DNA from: an uncultured Porphyromonadaceae bacterium
GTDB lineage: Bacteria; Bacteroidota; Bacteroidia; Bacteroidales; UBA11471
Direction of reading: 5' to 3'
Assembly (NCBI GenBank): GCA_900542765.1
Contig: UQOX01000010.1
Span: forward strand, 11,572-75,571
DNA length: 64,000 nucleotides
In this document: one piece after another, positions 48,613 through 58,212 of the stretch
Layout of the letters: each line of letters begins with the position of its first letter
Numbering within the stretch: position 1 is the first letter of the stretch
Program-made: the position numbers and the translations under genes
The notes under the pieces: model-generated
Database searches by the model: none
The model's input: only the letters and a program-made list of their open reading frames with translations
What the model was told of the DNA's origin: nothing

Positions 48613-49437
48613 ATGAAAAGATTTTTTATTATCCTCCTGGTGATGGGGGTATGTATTTCCGAATCATGGGCACAGGACGAAATTACCGAGGCCAATTATT
48701 TGCGACAGGATAGTATTTTATGGGACACCTATTATCAGCGCGAAACGGAGTTTGGCCGTTTATGGAAAGATCTGCCCGAAGAGAAACAAGACAGCTTGTG
48801 GTCGGCTTTTCAAGAAGTGTACGATAAGACCGTACGGGAGAATGCCCGGCTGGCTTGCCGTTTTGCTTCTGTCCCGAGCGGATTGCAGCGACTGTATATG
48901 GTTCGCTTCCATGTGAACAAAGATACGTTGCAACAGATATTGAACACTCTTCCGCCCGATATGCGGGACTCTTTTTACGGAAAGAATATCCAAGCACACG
49001 TTTCGAGCCATCAGATAGTCGAGGGCGATACCTTGCCATCGTTCCCATGTACACAGGCCGATGGCGAGCCTTTCGACTGGGCGTTGCTCGACGGCAAGCG
49101 CTTGCTTTTTATCTGCGAAGGATTGGGTTGCATGGGAGCCGGCGGACGGGCTTATCTCGACAGCCTCTATGCTGCCACCTCGCGCGACGACTTTTATATA
49201 GTGGTGTATTGCCTGAGCCGATCCCTGAAAGACTTACAGCAGACCCGGGAGCGTTACAAGGGAGCGTATATTCATCTCTCCGATTTCAAGGGAGATGCCT
49301 CACCGGCAAAAATTGTTTACGGTTTTCAGGCAACCCCTACCTGTTTCCTTACCGATTGCGCGCATCGGGTGTTGGTAAAGAGCGAAGGTTTGGACGGTGT
49401 AGAAAGGTATATCGGGGAAACAGGATATTTCAGATAG
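48613..49437 (+). CDS. Secreted thioredoxin-like protein
   Basis: The 274-residue product has a signal peptide (to WAQ) and a helical N-terminal part, then a C-terminal thioredoxin/TlpA-like domain from about residue 140 (DTLPSFPCTQADGEPFDW, KRLLFICEGLGCMGAGG). The usual CxxC is not intact: at best a single Cys of the CMGA type lies at the active-site loop, so disulfide exchange may be lost or altered. The later FQATPTCFLTD fits the cis-Pro loop. A terminator follows at 49464-49503. Confidence 0.75.
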   Translation: MKRFFIILLVMGVCISESWAQDEITEANYLRQDSILWDTYYQRETEFGRLWKDLPEEKQDSLWSAFQEVYDKTVRENARLACRFASVPSGLQRLYMVRFHVNKDTLQQILNTLPPDMRDSFYGKNIQAHVSSHQIVEGDTLPSFPCTQADGEPFDWALLDGKRLLFICEGLGCMGAGGRAYLDSLYAATSRDDFYIVVYCLSRSLKDLQQTRERYKGAYIHLSDFKGDASPAKIVYGFQATPTCFLTDCAHRVLVKSEGLDGVERYIGETGYFR

Positions 49438-49463
49438 ACAAGGCTTGTGTCGTGTCCCTGTTG

Positions 49464-49503
49464 AGGTGCAAATGCTTTTACGAGGTATTTGCACCTTTTT
49501 TTG
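49464..49503 (+). terminator. Intrinsic terminator after the thioredoxin-like gene
   Basis: AGGTGCAAAT (49464-49473) pairs with ATTTGCACCT (49487-49496), followed by a T-run. It ends the upstream transcript and isolates the region before the NfnB-like gene. Confidence 0.88.
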
Positions 49504-49565
49504 TGTCCGATAGTCTCCATGCCTCCCCGATTGATGGAGGTGGAAATATTAAATTTTCTAAAAAC

Positions 49566-49599
49566 TCTTATTTTGCAATACACACTTTGCAAAATAAGA
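49566..49599. promoter_or_regulatory. 13-bp perfect inverted repeat upstream of the NfnB-like gene
   Basis: TCTTATTTTGCAA (49566-49578) and TTGCAAAATAAGA (49587-49599) enclose eight bases. There is no following T-run and a terminator is already present upstream, so an operator or mRNA leader stem is more likely. The related words AGCAAAATAGG and AATAAGA recur near 49620-49645. It lies 54 bp before the ATG. The binding protein is unknown. Confidence 0.55.
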
Positions 49600-49652
49600 T
49601 AGATATTTGCAAGGTCTAATTAGCAAAATAGGTCACAAATAAGATTGAGTGC

Positions 49653-50969
49653 ATGGAGACAAACAAGAGCCTGAAATTTTATGAAGTGAGCGGATACACC
49701 ATCAAGGAGGCCATCGACGAGGCCAAGCGTTGCTTGAACTGCAAGAATCCTTCCTGTCGCAAGGGGTGTCCCATCGAGAACGACATACCCTCGTTTATCC
49801 ATCAGTTGTCGATGGGAAACATGGGTGATGCCATGGCGGTCATCAACGAGCGCAGCAACCTGCCGGCCATCTGCGGGCGGGTATGCCCGCACGAGAAACA
49901 GTGCGAGGGGCATTGCATACTCTACCCCAAGGGAAAAGGCATACGCATCGGCATGCTCGAACGTTTCATTGCCGACTTCGACGTGGAGATGAGCCTTATC
50001 CGGGAACGTCTGCCGCAAAAGACCCGCGGCAAGGTGGCCATTATCGGTTCGGGTCCGGCGGGACTGACGGTGGCCGGCGATTTGGCCCGTCAGGGATTCA
50101 ATGTGACCATCTTCGAGAGCCAGCCCGAGCCGGGTGGCGTGCTCATGTTCGGCATTCCCGAATATCGCCTGCCCAAAGAGGTGGTGCGCAAGGAGATAAA
50201 GAAAATCGAGGCTCTCGGCGTGACCTTCATCACCAACTGTGTCGTGGGCAAGGACATCGACGTCGACCGCATCTTCGAGCAGGAATACGATGCCGTCTTC
50301 ATCGGCTCGGGAACCGCCCTGCCCAAGTCGCTCAACCTGCCCGGCTGTGAGTTGAAGGGCATCGTGCAGTCGTCGTACTTCCTGCGCATGGTGAGCCTTT
50401 ACAATTTCGGCGACATCGACCGCCGTGAAGTGCCAGTGCACGAAGGCGAGGTCGTGGGCGTGATAGGTTGCGGCAATGTGGGTATGGACGCTGCCCGCAC
50501 CGCCTTGCGCATGGGTGCCAAGGAGGTGTATGTGATTTACCATAAGACCGAGGCCGAGATGTCGGCGTTGCGGTCGGAATATGAAGATGCCGTGGCCGAA
50601 GGCGTAAAATTCTTGTGGTGTACGGCGACCAAAGAGTTTGTTTGTGACAACAATTCGGGCTGGATTACCGGCTTGAAAGCCGACACGCTCGAAGGAGAAA
50701 AAACATTAGCCTTCAATCGTATCTTGCTGGCCATCGGCTCGCGGCCGGCCAATCGCATCGTCTCGACGACGACGGGTATCGATGTCGACGAGTCGGGATA
50801 TGTCATCACGCGTGAGCGGCCCTATGGCATGACTACGCGCAAAGGGGTATTCGCCGGCGGCGATGTGGTGCACACGCCGCAGACCGTCGTGTTGGCCATG
50901 AAAGAGGCCAAGCGGGTGGCTGTGGGCATTGCCCAGTATGTCGACGCCAAAAAGTTGCTCGAAGTGTAA
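49653..50969 (+). CDS. NfnB/GltA-type NAD(P)H oxidoreductase
   Basis: Flavoprotein related to the glutamate synthase small subunit. The 438-residue product has N-terminal Fe-S cysteines (CLNCKNPSCRKGCPI and CGRVCPHEKQCEGHC), an FAD loop IGSGPAGLTVAGDLA and a second nucleotide loop VIGCGNVGMDAARTAL, plus FAGGDVVH at the C-terminal FAD site. The start (YEVSGYTIKEAIDEAKRCLN) is closer to NfnB/GltA than to true GltD. Its usual partner NfnA is not adjacent, so the electron acceptor is unclear. Confidence 0.85.
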   Translation: METNKSLKFYEVSGYTIKEAIDEAKRCLNCKNPSCRKGCPIENDIPSFIHQLSMGNMGDAMAVINERSNLPAICGRVCPHEKQCEGHCILYPKGKGIRIGMLERFIADFDVEMSLIRERLPQKTRGKVAIIGSGPAGLTVAGDLARQGFNVTIFESQPEPGGVLMFGIPEYRLPKEVVRKEIKKIEALGVTFITNCVVGKDIDVDRIFEQEYDAVFIGSGTALPKSLNLPGCELKGIVQSSYFLRMVSLYNFGDIDRREVPVHEGEVVGVIGCGNVGMDAARTALRMGAKEVYVIYHKTEAEMSALRSEYEDAVAEGVKFLWCTATKEFVCDNNSGWITGLKADTLEGEKTLAFNRILLAIGSRPANRIVSTTTGIDVDESGYVITRERPYGMTTRKGVFAGGDVVHTPQTVVLAMKEAKRVAVGIAQYVDAKKLLEV

Positions 50970-51006
50970 TTCCTCAATTCGAATGTTTGTTTATAGGGTA
51001 TTGGAA

Positions 51007-51036
51007 GGGAGCAGATGTCTGCTCCCATTTTTTTTG
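51007..51036 (+). terminator. Intrinsic terminator after the NfnB-like gene
   Basis: GGGAGCAGA (51007-51015) and TCTGCTCCC (51018-51026) form a perfect 9-bp stem with a TG loop, followed by ATTTTTTTT. The T-run ends in the -33 box of the next promoter. Confidence 0.88.
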
Positions 51037-51063
51037 ATTTAAGAATTTTTTGGATTATATTTG
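51033..51063 (+). promoter_or_regulatory. Promoter for the GDP-fucose operon
   Basis: TTTG at 51033-51036 and TATATTTG at 51056-51063 are 19 bp apart, a full match to the Bacteroidetes consensus. The start would be near 51070, leaving an unusually long leader before gmd. Confidence 0.7.
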
Positions 51064-51281
51064 CGCATCAGCGGAATTTCATGAAAAGAAAAAGACGGCT
51101 CCAATGTAGCCGTGCCGCATGAGATTGGGAATTTTTGAGAATGGTTATCTGTAACAGAAAAGGCACAGAATTTCTTTGAGAGAAAACGGGTGTCGATGAA
51201 TCAATCTTTTGTGTCGCGAAATCTGCGGGAGCCTGAATATTATGTACCGCAAGAACGATTGTTTTACTAATAGATTTGTTT

Positions 51282-52361
51282 ATGAAAAAAGCATTGATTA
51301 CAGGCATTACCGGTCAGGACGGTTCGTTCTTGGCCGAGTTTCTTTTGGAAAAAGGGTATGAAGTACATGGAATCCTTCGCCGCTCGTCGTCGTTCAATAC
51401 CGGACGCATAGAGCATCTCTATCTCGATGAATGGGTGCGCGACATGCACCAAAAGCGGTTGATAAATCTGCATTATGGCGACATGACCGACTCGTCGTCG
51501 CTGGTGCGCATCATTCAGGCCGTGCAGCCCGGTGAAATTTATAACCTTGCCGCACAGTCGCACGTCAAAGTCTCGTTCGACGTGCCCGAATATACAGCCG
51601 AGGCCGATGCTTTGGGCACCCTGCGTTTGCTCGAAGCCGTGCGCATTCTCGGCCTCGAAAAGCAGTGCCGCATCTATCAGGCATCGACCTCGGAACTCTT
51701 CGGGTTGGTGCAGGAAGTCCCCCAGCGGGAGACCACACCGTTCTATCCCCGTTCACCCTACGGCGTGGCCAAGCAATACGGTTTCTGGATTACCAAGAAC
51801 TACCGCGAGGCATACGGCATGTTTGCCGTGAACGGTATTCTTTTCAACCATGAATCGGAGCGGCGCGGCGAGAACTTCGTTACGCGCAAGATTACCTTGG
51901 CCGCCGCCCGCATAGCGCAGGGCTATCAGGACAAGCTTTACCTGGGCAATCTCAATGCCTTGCGCGACTGGGGATATGCCAAGGATTATGTCGAGTGCAT
52001 GTGGCTCATACTCCAACACGACACGCCCGAGGACTTTGTCATCGCCACCGGCGAGTACCATACCGTGCGGGAGTTTACGGCACTGGCCTTCCGCGAGGTG
52101 GGCATCGAACTCCGCTGGGAAGGCGAGGGCGTCGACGAAGTGGGCATCGACAAGGCTACGGGTCGTGTGCTTGTGGCGGTCGACCCGCGCTTCTTCCGTC
52201 CCGCCGAGGTGGAGCAGTTGTTGGGTGACCCCACCAAGGCCAGGACCCTGTTGGGGTGGAATCCGCGTAAGACGACTTTCCCCGAATTGGTGAGAATTAT
52301 GGTGGAACATGACATGAAATTTGTAAAAAAACTCTATCTTCGTTCACAAATCGGGCAGTGA
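51282..52361 (+). CDS. gmd: GDP-mannose 4,6-dehydratase
   Basis: Gmd converts GDP-mannose to GDP-4-keto-6-deoxymannose, first step of GDP-L-fucose synthesis. The 359-residue product has the SDR loop [20 protein letters not shown], the catalytic [12 protein letters not shown] (Tyr and Lys), and the downstream [17 protein letters not shown], all hallmark motifs. ATG 51282 is used rather than a TTG two codons earlier. fcl starts 2 bp after the stop, so the two are co-translated. Confidence 0.97.
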   Translation: MKKALITGITGQDGSFLAEFLLEKGYEVHGILRRSSSFNTGRIEHLYLDEWVRDMHQKRLINLHYGDMTDSSSLVRIIQAVQPGEIYNLAAQSHVKVSFDVPEYTAEADALGTLRLLEAVRILGLEKQCRIYQASTSELFGLVQEVPQRETTPFYPRSPYGVAKQYGFWITKNYREAYGMFAVNGILFNHESERRGENFVTRKITLAAARIAQGYQDKLYLGNLNALRDWGYAKDYVECMWLILQHDTPEDFVIATGEYHTVREFTALAFREVGIELRWEGEGVDEVGIDKATGRVLVAVDPRFFRPAEVEQLLGDPTKARTLLGWNPRKTTFPELVRIMVEHDMKFVKKLYLRSQIGQ

Positions 52362-52363
52362 GT

Positions 52364-53449
52364 ATGGAAAAGAATGCGAAAATCTATGTCGCCGGCCATC
52401 GGGGGTTAGTAGGTTCGGCCATTTGGAACAACCTGCGGGCCAAAGGCTACACCTCTCTGGTGGGGCGCACGCATGCCGAGCTCGACTTGCTCGACGGGGT
52501 CGCCGTGAAACGCTTTTTCGACGAAGAACGCCCCGATTATGTCATCTTGGCCGCCGCTCATGTGGGCGGGATTATGGCCAACAACACCTATCGCGCCGAT
52601 TTTATATACGAAAATTTGCAGATACAGCAGAATGTCATCGGCGAGGCTTTCCGCCACGGGGTGAAGAAAATGCTGGTCTTGGGCTCGACGTGCATCTATC
52701 CCCGCGACTGTCCGCAGCCCATCAAGGAAGAATATCTGTTGACGGGGCCGCTCGAATATACCAATGAACCGTATGCCCTGTCGAAAATCGTCGGCTTGAA
52801 GATGTGCGAGAGCTTCAACCTGCAATACGGTACCAATTACCTGGCCGTGATGCCGACCAACCTGTATGGCCCCAACGACAACTTCCATCTCGAAAATTCC
52901 CATGTCATACCGGCCATGATGCGCAAGATATTCCTGGCGCACAGTTTGCACGAGGGCGACTGGAAGAGTGTGCGGGCCGACTTGGATTGTCGCCCCGTCG
53001 AAGGGGTGACCGGTGCGGCCGACAAGGAGACCATCGTGGCCACCCTTCTCCGTTACGGCATTGCGGCCGAGGCGGTCACCCTGTGGGGAACCGGCCGTCC
53101 GTTGAGAGAATTCCTGTGGTCCGAAGAGATGGCCGATGCCAGCGTCTTTGTGATGGAGCAGGTCGATTTCAAGGACTTGGCGGGAACTTCGAAGGAGGTG
53201 CGCAACTGCCACATCAACATCGGTACGGGGAAAGAAATCTCCATCGGCGACTTGGCCCGACTCATTGTCGCCATAATAGGCTATCGGGGCCGGTTGCAGT
53301 TCGACGCCACCAAGCCCGACGGCACGCCCCGCAAACTCTGCGACGTGACCCGGCTGCATCGCCTCGGGTGGCACCACAAGATAGAAATCGAAGAAGGTGT
53401 CAAGCGCCTTTATCACTGGTATTGTCAAAGTATTAACCCATCGATATGA
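52364..53449 (+). CDS. fcl: GDP-L-fucose synthase
   Basis: Fcl (WcaG) epimerises and reduces the Gmd product to GDP-L-fucose with NADPH. The 361-residue product has AGHRGLVGSAIW, LGSTCIYP and YALSKIVGLKM (catalytic Ser, Tyr, Lys). A middle insertion (roughly 205-240, VRADLDCRPVEGVTGAADKE) is longer than in E. coli Fcl. The stop overlaps manC (ATGA at 53446). The gene order gmd-fcl-manC gives a complete route from mannose 1-phosphate. Confidence 0.95.
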   Translation: MEKNAKIYVAGHRGLVGSAIWNNLRAKGYTSLVGRTHAELDLLDGVAVKRFFDEERPDYVILAAAHVGGIMANNTYRADFIYENLQIQQNVIGEAFRHGVKKMLVLGSTCIYPRDCPQPIKEEYLLTGPLEYTNEPYALSKIVGLKMCESFNLQYGTNYLAVMPTNLYGPNDNFHLENSHVIPAMMRKIFLAHSLHEGDWKSVRADLDCRPVEGVTGAADKETIVATLLRYGIAAEAVTLWGTGRPLREFLWSEEMADASVFVMEQVDFKDLAGTSKEVRNCHINIGTGKEISIGDLARLIVAIIGYRGRLQFDATKPDGTPRKLCDVTRLHRLGWHHKIEIEEGVKRLYHWYCQSINPSI

Positions 53450-54792
53450 GAATCATATTATTATCGGGCGGCTCGGGAAAACGCCTTTGGCCGTTGTCGA
53501 ACGACGCCCGCTCCAAACAGTTCCTCAAATTGCTCGAAGCTCCCGACGGTACGCGGGAGTCGATGCTGCAACGCATTGTGCGGCAAATCAAGGAGTCGGG
53601 GCTCGACGCCCCCATCACGGTCGCTACCAGCGTGTCGCAGAAAGATGCCATAACCACCCAGCTCGGTAATGCTGTCGACGTGGTTACCGAGCCCGAACGC
53701 CGCAACACCTTCCCCGCGATAGCTTTGGCGACGACCCATCTGCTCAAAGACAAGCAATGCAGTCGCGATGAGGTTGTCGTGGTGATGCCCATCGACCCCT
53801 ATACCGATGAAAGTTATTTTGCCGTCATCGCGCAGATGGCCGCGGCCGCCGAACGGGGTGTCGCCGATGTGATGTTGATGGGAATCCGCCCGAAGAGACC
53901 TTCGGCGACATTCGGTTATATCATTCCCGACATGGCACATGCCGATGCCGACGTTTATCCGGTAGTCCGTTTCGTCGAAAAGCCCGAGATTCAGTATGCC
54001 GAGAAGTTGATACGCGAAGGGGCTCTTTGGAATGGGGGCGTCTTTGCCTTCAAACTGGGTTTCCTCGACGATTACATTGCCCGTTATGTCAAGGCCGACA
54101 CCTTCGACGAGATGCGGTTGCGTTATCTTGAACTGCCCAAAATCAGTTTCGATTTCGAGGTGGTGGAGAAAACCTCGTCGGTGGGTGTGGTACCTTTCAA
54201 CGGAAATTGGAAAGACCTCGGAACCTGGAACAGCCTCACCGAGGAAATGCCCGACCGCACCATCGGCAATGCCGTCATGGGCGAAGGTTCCGACGGTACC
54301 CATGTGGTGAATGAGTTGGAAATACCGATTGTGTGCCTCGGCATGAAAAACGCCATCGTGGCAGCCAGTCCCGACGGAATCCTGGTGGGCGATAAGGACT
54401 CTTGCACCCGCCTCAAATCCTATGCCACCCGTTTTGCCAAACGACCCATGTATGAGGAGCGGCGCTGGGGTACCTACAAGGTGATGGGCTACAATGTGTT
54501 GCCCGACGGCTATCGTGCCCTGACCAAGCTCCTCTGCATCAAGGCCGGATGCAACATCAGCTACCAGTATCACAACCGTCGCGAGGAGGTGTGGACCTTT
54601 ATCGACGGTCGGGGACAACTGGCGCTCGACGGTCGTGTCGTCGAAGTGGGTCGAGGCGATGTCATACACATCAAGGTGGGACAGAAGCACGCCGTGCGGG
54701 CTGTCACCGACTTGCAGATCATCGAGGTGCAGATGGGCAGCGAACTTGTCGAGGAAGACATTGTGCGGCTGTCGTGGGAATGGAGAGAATGA
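53446..54792 (+). CDS. manC: Mannose-1-phosphate guanylyltransferase with cupin domain (ManC type)
   Basis: ManC makes GDP-mannose from mannose 1-phosphate and GTP. The 448-residue product has the pyrophosphorylase loop GGSGKRLWPLSNDARSKQFL, PERRNTFPAIAL, FVEKP and NWKDLGTWNSL, followed by a C-terminal cupin with ISYQYHNRREEVWTFIDG of the type II phosphomannose isomerase. Thus it may be bifunctional, also supplying mannose 1-phosphate from fructose 6-phosphate partners. It completes the GDP-fucose operon. Confidence 0.95.
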   Translation: MRIILLSGGSGKRLWPLSNDARSKQFLKLLEAPDGTRESMLQRIVRQIKESGLDAPITVATSVSQKDAITTQLGNAVDVVTEPERRNTFPAIALATTHLLKDKQCSRDEVVVVMPIDPYTDESYFAVIAQMAAAAERGVADVMLMGIRPKRPSATFGYIIPDMAHADADVYPVVRFVEKPEIQYAEKLIREGALWNGGVFAFKLGFLDDYIARYVKADTFDEMRLRYLELPKISFDFEVVEKTSSVGVVPFNGNWKDLGTWNSLTEEMPDRTIGNAVMGEGSDGTHVVNELEIPIVCLGMKNAIVAASPDGILVGDKDSCTRLKSYATRFAKRPMYEERRWGTYKVMGYNVLPDGYRALTKLLCIKAGCNISYQYHNRREEVWTFIDGRGQLALDGRVVEVGRGDVIHIKVGQKHAVRAVTDLQIIEVQMGSELVEEDIVRLSWEWRE

Positions 54793-54846
54793 ATGAGGCT
54801 TCGCAGTATTGCATAAATAAGGCGAGATGGGTATAAAATCTTTGTA

Positions 54847-55641
54847 ATGAAAAAAATCTTTGTAATATTCTTATTGGTATGTGGTAGCGCAGGTGGATAT
54901 GCGCAGATTATCTATAAAATGCAATTACGGTATTTTAACCGTGCCGCACTCGATTCCTATCCGCAGGAGGTCGTATCTTTCCGGCAAGTTGATAGTATCT
55001 GTCATGTTACGATACGGAATTCAGCCGTAAAGGCCGATACGTCTCTTCTTAAAATAGTGAAGCAGACTGTCGTTGATCCGAGTTTGCCTTATCCTTCTGA
55101 CGTGTTGCCGTTTTTGGAACCGACAACTCTTATCGATTATCGCCTGCCCGAGTTACAAGTGATTGCAGATACGTTGTTTGGAAATGAAAAAAATGTATGG
55201 TCGATTATAAGCAAGGGTTTGAAATTTGCATCGGCTTATATTGAGACCTTCGATGATTCCCTGGCTGTGGAAATAGACAAGGGCAATAGTATCACGGAAG
55301 ATATTGCGACCATACTCCGACGCAGGAAAGGCACTTGTAGCGAGCATACCAATCTGTTTATTGCCTTGATGCGTTCGAGGTCTATTCCATGTCGCTTTAT
55401 TACCGGGTATGTTTATTATCCGCCGCAGATAACCGGAGGTACTCATGCTTGGGCCGAGTGTTATGTGAATGATGTAGGCTGGATTCCAGTCGATCCGCAA
55501 GCCGGCCAGTTGGGCTTCCCGGTAGAAATAAAACTTTTCGCAGGAAAGGATTATCCCGATTGCGGAATAAAGGATCTGAGCGATATAGTGCCACTCTCTA
55601 TCGAGATAGAAAATGATACCTATTCGAGATACAAAAAATAA
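54847..55641 (+). CDS. Secreted transglutaminase-like protein
   Basis: The 264-residue product has a signal peptide (MKKIFVIFLLVCGSAGGYAQ) and a transglutaminase-like cysteine-protease core: RRRKGTCSEHTNLFIALMRS (Cys), GGTHAWAECYV (His) and PVDPQAG (Asp), the full triad. It is likely periplasmic or exported and may cleave or crosslink peptides. Codon use is more AT-rich than its manC neighbour. The start lies in an 18-bp tandem duplication (TATAAAATCTTTGTAATG then AAAAAAATCTTTGTAATA). Confidence 0.85.
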   Translation: MKKIFVIFLLVCGSAGGYAQIIYKMQLRYFNRAALDSYPQEVVSFRQVDSICHVTIRNSAVKADTSLLKIVKQTVVDPSLPYPSDVLPFLEPTTLIDYRLPELQVIADTLFGNEKNVWSIISKGLKFASAYIETFDDSLAVEIDKGNSITEDIATILRRRKGTCSEHTNLFIALMRSRSIPCRFITGYVYYPPQITGGTHAWAECYVNDVGWIPVDPQAGQLGFPVEIKLFAGKDYPDCGIKDLSDIVPLSIEIENDTYSRYKK

Positions 55642-55654
55642 TTCCGACATCAAT

Positions 55655-56128
55655 ATGGAACAACCTCAACTCAACGAACACAACAAGCAGGAATATCCCC
55701 CCATGCACACGGCCGAGCATATCTTGAACCGCACGATGGTCGAGATGTTCGGTTGCCCGCGTTCCCGCAACGCACACATCGAGCGCAAGAAGAGCAAGTG
55801 CGACTATGAATTGCCCGATGAGCCTACGGCCGAGCAGTTGGCCGCCGTCGAGGCGAAAGTCAACGAGGTCATAGCCCGCGCCCTGCCGGTTACCGAGGAG
55901 TTTGTCGCGCGAGCCGAAGTTCCCGCCGAGGTCGATGTCTCGAAGTTGCCCGGCGATGTGAGCGAGACGTTGCGTCTGGTGCGGGTGGGCGATTACGACG
56001 TGTGCGCCTGCATCGGCGCGCATGTGGCCAATACGTCGGAGATAGGTGTTTTCAAAATCATCAGCCACGACTATGAACCCGGACGTCTGCGCCTGCGCTT
56101 CAAGTTGCAGGCTCCCGATGCGAAGTGA
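55655..56128 (+). CDS. AlaX-like alanyl-tRNA editing protein
   Basis: The 157-residue product resembles the second additional domain of AlaRS and free-standing AlaX editors that remove Ser or Gly from tRNA-Ala. Zinc ligands appear as HTAEHIL (two His) and CACIGAHV (Cys and His). The family GCPRSRNAHIERKKSKCDYE and GVFKIISHD fit this domain. It is the short form that lacks the upstream AlaRS-like domain. The ATG at 55655 is used. A bidirectional terminator follows. Confidence 0.82.
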   Translation: MEQPQLNEHNKQEYPPMHTAEHILNRTMVEMFGCPRSRNAHIERKKSKCDYELPDEPTAEQLAAVEAKVNEVIARALPVTEEFVARAEVPAEVDVSKLPGDVSETLRLVRVGDYDVCACIGAHVANTSEIGVFKIISHDYEPGRLRLRFKLQAPDAK

Positions 56129-56182
56129 GCAGCGCGTTTTTTGCATACGTTCTTGTCCTTGCCGACAGGTGAGGAGGAAGAT

Positions 56183-56228
56183 AAAAACAAAGAGCCGCAG
56201 GTCAATCGACCTGCGGCTCTTTGTTTTT
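56183..56228. terminator. Bidirectional terminator between the AlaX-like gene and typA
   Basis: AAAAACAAAGAGCCGCAGGT pairs with ACCTGCGGCTCTTTGTTTTT around a short loop, a perfect stem of about 20 bp with A- and T-runs on both sides. It serves the converging AlaX-like and typA genes. Confidence 0.9.
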
Positions 56229-56263
56229 GGAAAGACGGTTGCTGTGGGCGCCCGTCGCTGCCG

Positions 56264-58066
56264 TTATCTGTTGGCACGTTTGCGTTCGAGTTCGTCGAGA
56301 ATGATTTTGCGTATGCGCAGGTGATGCGGGGTCACTTCGAGGTACTCGTCTTCCTTGATGTATTCGAGCGACTCTTCGAGGCTCATCACGATGGGCGGAA
56401 TGATGCGCGCCTTTTCGTCGGCACCCGATGCACGCATGTTGGTGAGCTTTTTCGACTTGGTGACGTTGACCACGATGTCGCCCTCCTTGGCATTCTCGCC
56501 CACGACCTGTCCCGCGTAGACCTCTTCCTGCGGGAAGATGAAGAAGCGGCCGCGGTCTTGCAGCTTGTCGAGTGCATAGGCGTATGCGGTACCGGCCTCC
56601 ATGGCGATGAGCGAACCGTTGGTGCGGCGTTCGATGTCGCCTTTCCACGGCTGGTATTCGAGGAATCGGTGGGCCATGATGGCTTCGCCGGCCGAAGCGG
56701 TGAGCACGTTGTTGCGCAGGCCGATGATGCCGCGCGAGGGAATCGAGAATTCGAGGTGTATGCGGTCGCCTTGCGTATCCATCGAGAGCAGGTCGCCTTT
56801 GCGGCGGGTTACCATGTCGATCATTTTGCTGGCGTACTCTTCGGGAACGTTGATGGTGAGCTGTTCCACGGGTTCGCATTTCACGCCGTCGATTTCCTTG
56901 ACGATGACCTGGGGTTGTCCCACTTGCAGTTCATAGCCTTCGCGGCGCATCGTCTCGATGAGAATCGAGAGGTGCAGCACACCGCGGCCATAGACTGTCC
57001 ACACGCCATCTTCGGGTGCTTTCTCGACGCGCAGGGCGAGGTTGCGTTCCAACTCTTTTTCGAGGCGTTCGGCGATGTGGCGCGAGGTGACATACTTCCC
57101 GTCGCGGCCGAAGAAGGGCGAATCGTTGTTGGTGAAGGTCATCGACATGGTGGGCTCGTCGATGGCGATACGGGGCAGTGCTTCGGGGGTATTGACATCG
57201 GCAATGGTATCGCCGATTTCGAAGCCCTCTATGCCTACCAGGGCGCATATCTCGCCCGAAGCGGCGCTTTCGACGCGGGTGCGGCCCATGCCTTCGAAGA
57301 TGTGCAGTTCCTTGATGCGTTGTTTCACGGTCGAGCCGTCGCGTTTGCACAACACGATGTCTTGGCCTTCGCGCAATTCACCGCGGTGTATGCGGCCTAT
57401 GGCGATACGGCCTACATACGACGAGAAGTCGAGCGAAGTGATGAGCATTTGCGAGGGGCCTTCGATATATTCCGGGGCGGGAATGTGTTCGATGATGGTA
57501 TCGAGCAGTACCGAGATGTTGTCGGTGGGTTTGCGCCAGTCGGTCGACATCCAGTTTTGTTTGGCCGAACCGTAGATGGTGGGGAAGTCGAGTTGTTCCT
57601 CGGTGGCATTGAGGTTGAACATCAGTTCGAAGACCATTTCCTGCACCTCGTCGGGACGGCAGTTCTGCTTGTCGACCTTGTTGATGACGACGATGGGTTT
57701 CAGTCCCATCTGAATGGCCTTTTGCAACACAAAGCGGGTTTGGGGCATGGGGCCTTCGAAGGCGTCGACCAGCAGCAGGCAGCCGTCGGCCATGTTGAGT
57801 ACGCGTTCCACCTCGCCACCGAAGTCGGCGTGACCCGGGGTGTCGATGATGTTTATCTTGCAGTCTTTGTACCGTATTGATACGTTTTTCGACAGAATCG
57901 TTATGCCGCGTTCCCGTTCGAGGTCGTTGTTGTCGAGCATGAGTTCGCCCGTGTTCTGATTGTCACGGAAGAGGCGGCCGGCCATCAGCATCTTGTCGAC
58001 GAGGGTGGTTTTCCCGTGGTCGACGTGGGCGATGATGGCGATATTCCGAATGTTTTGTTTTTGCAT
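56264..58066 (-). CDS. typA: Translational GTPase TypA/BipA
   Basis: TypA (BipA) is a ribosome-associated GTPase important for stress and low-temperature growth. The 600-residue product has the G-domain motifs [34 protein letters not shown] and NKVDK, then EF-G-like domains and the BipA-specific C-terminal domain ([36 protein letters not shown]). The start and length are standard. A TACCTTTG box lies upstream at 58088-58095. rpsO is divergent. Confidence 0.97.
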   Translation of the reverse strand: MQKQNIRNIAIIAHVDHGKTTLVDKMLMAGRLFRDNQNTGELMLDNNDLERERGITILSKNVSIRYKDCKINIIDTPGHADFGGEVERVLNMADGCLLLVDAFEGPMPQTRFVLQKAIQMGLKPIVVINKVDKQNCRPDEVQEMVFELMFNLNATEEQLDFPTIYGSAKQNWMSTDWRKPTDNISVLLDTIIEHIPAPEYIEGPSQMLITSLDFSSYVGRIAIGRIHRGELREGQDIVLCKRDGSTVKQRIKELHIFEGMGRTRVESAASGEICALVGIEGFEIGDTIADVNTPEALPRIAIDEPTMSMTFTNNDSPFFGRDGKYVTSRHIAERLEKELERNLALRVEKAPEDGVWTVYGRGVLHLSILIETMRREGYELQVGQPQVIVKEIDGVKCEPVEQLTINVPEEYASKMIDMVTRRKGDLLSMDTQGDRIHLEFSIPSRGIIGLRNNVLTASAGEAIMAHRFLEYQPWKGDIERRTNGSLIAMEAGTAYAYALDKLQDRGRFFIFPQEEVYAGQVVGENAKEGDIVVNVTKSKKLTNMRASGADEKARIIPPIVMSLEESLEYIKEDEYLEVTPHHLRIRKIILDELERKRANR

Positions 58067-58087
58067 ACCTTAAAAAATTTTCCGGCG

Positions 58088-58095
58088 CAAAGGTA
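58088..58095 (-). promoter_or_regulatory. -7 box for typA
   Basis: The minus strand reads TACCTTTG, 21 bases before the typA ATG. A -33 partner was not found. Confidence 0.5.
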
Positions 58096-58212
58096 CGATA
58101 AAAAATGCGATAATTGATATGGACGTGACGGTTAATTGCTCTTTTTCAAAGCCGAAAGAGGTGAATTTTTTCATTTTCAGGGGAGAAATGAGGAAAAATA
58201 CCGGCCAAAACA

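Larger units (their letters stand above)
50970..51281. other. Intergenic region with terminator, promoter and a long gmd leader
   Basis: This 312-bp gap holds the NfnB-like gene terminator (51007-51036), a near-consensus promoter (51033-51063) and about 210 bases of untranslated leader before gmd. The leader has a 13-codon frame ATG 51081 to TGA 51122 rich in Lys and Arg, and small inverted repeats. No longer gene is seen. Confidence 0.65.

Noticed and set aside
56141-57880. Plus-strand frame antisense to typA
   Set aside because: It starts in the terminator and lies over conserved typA; no motif supports it.
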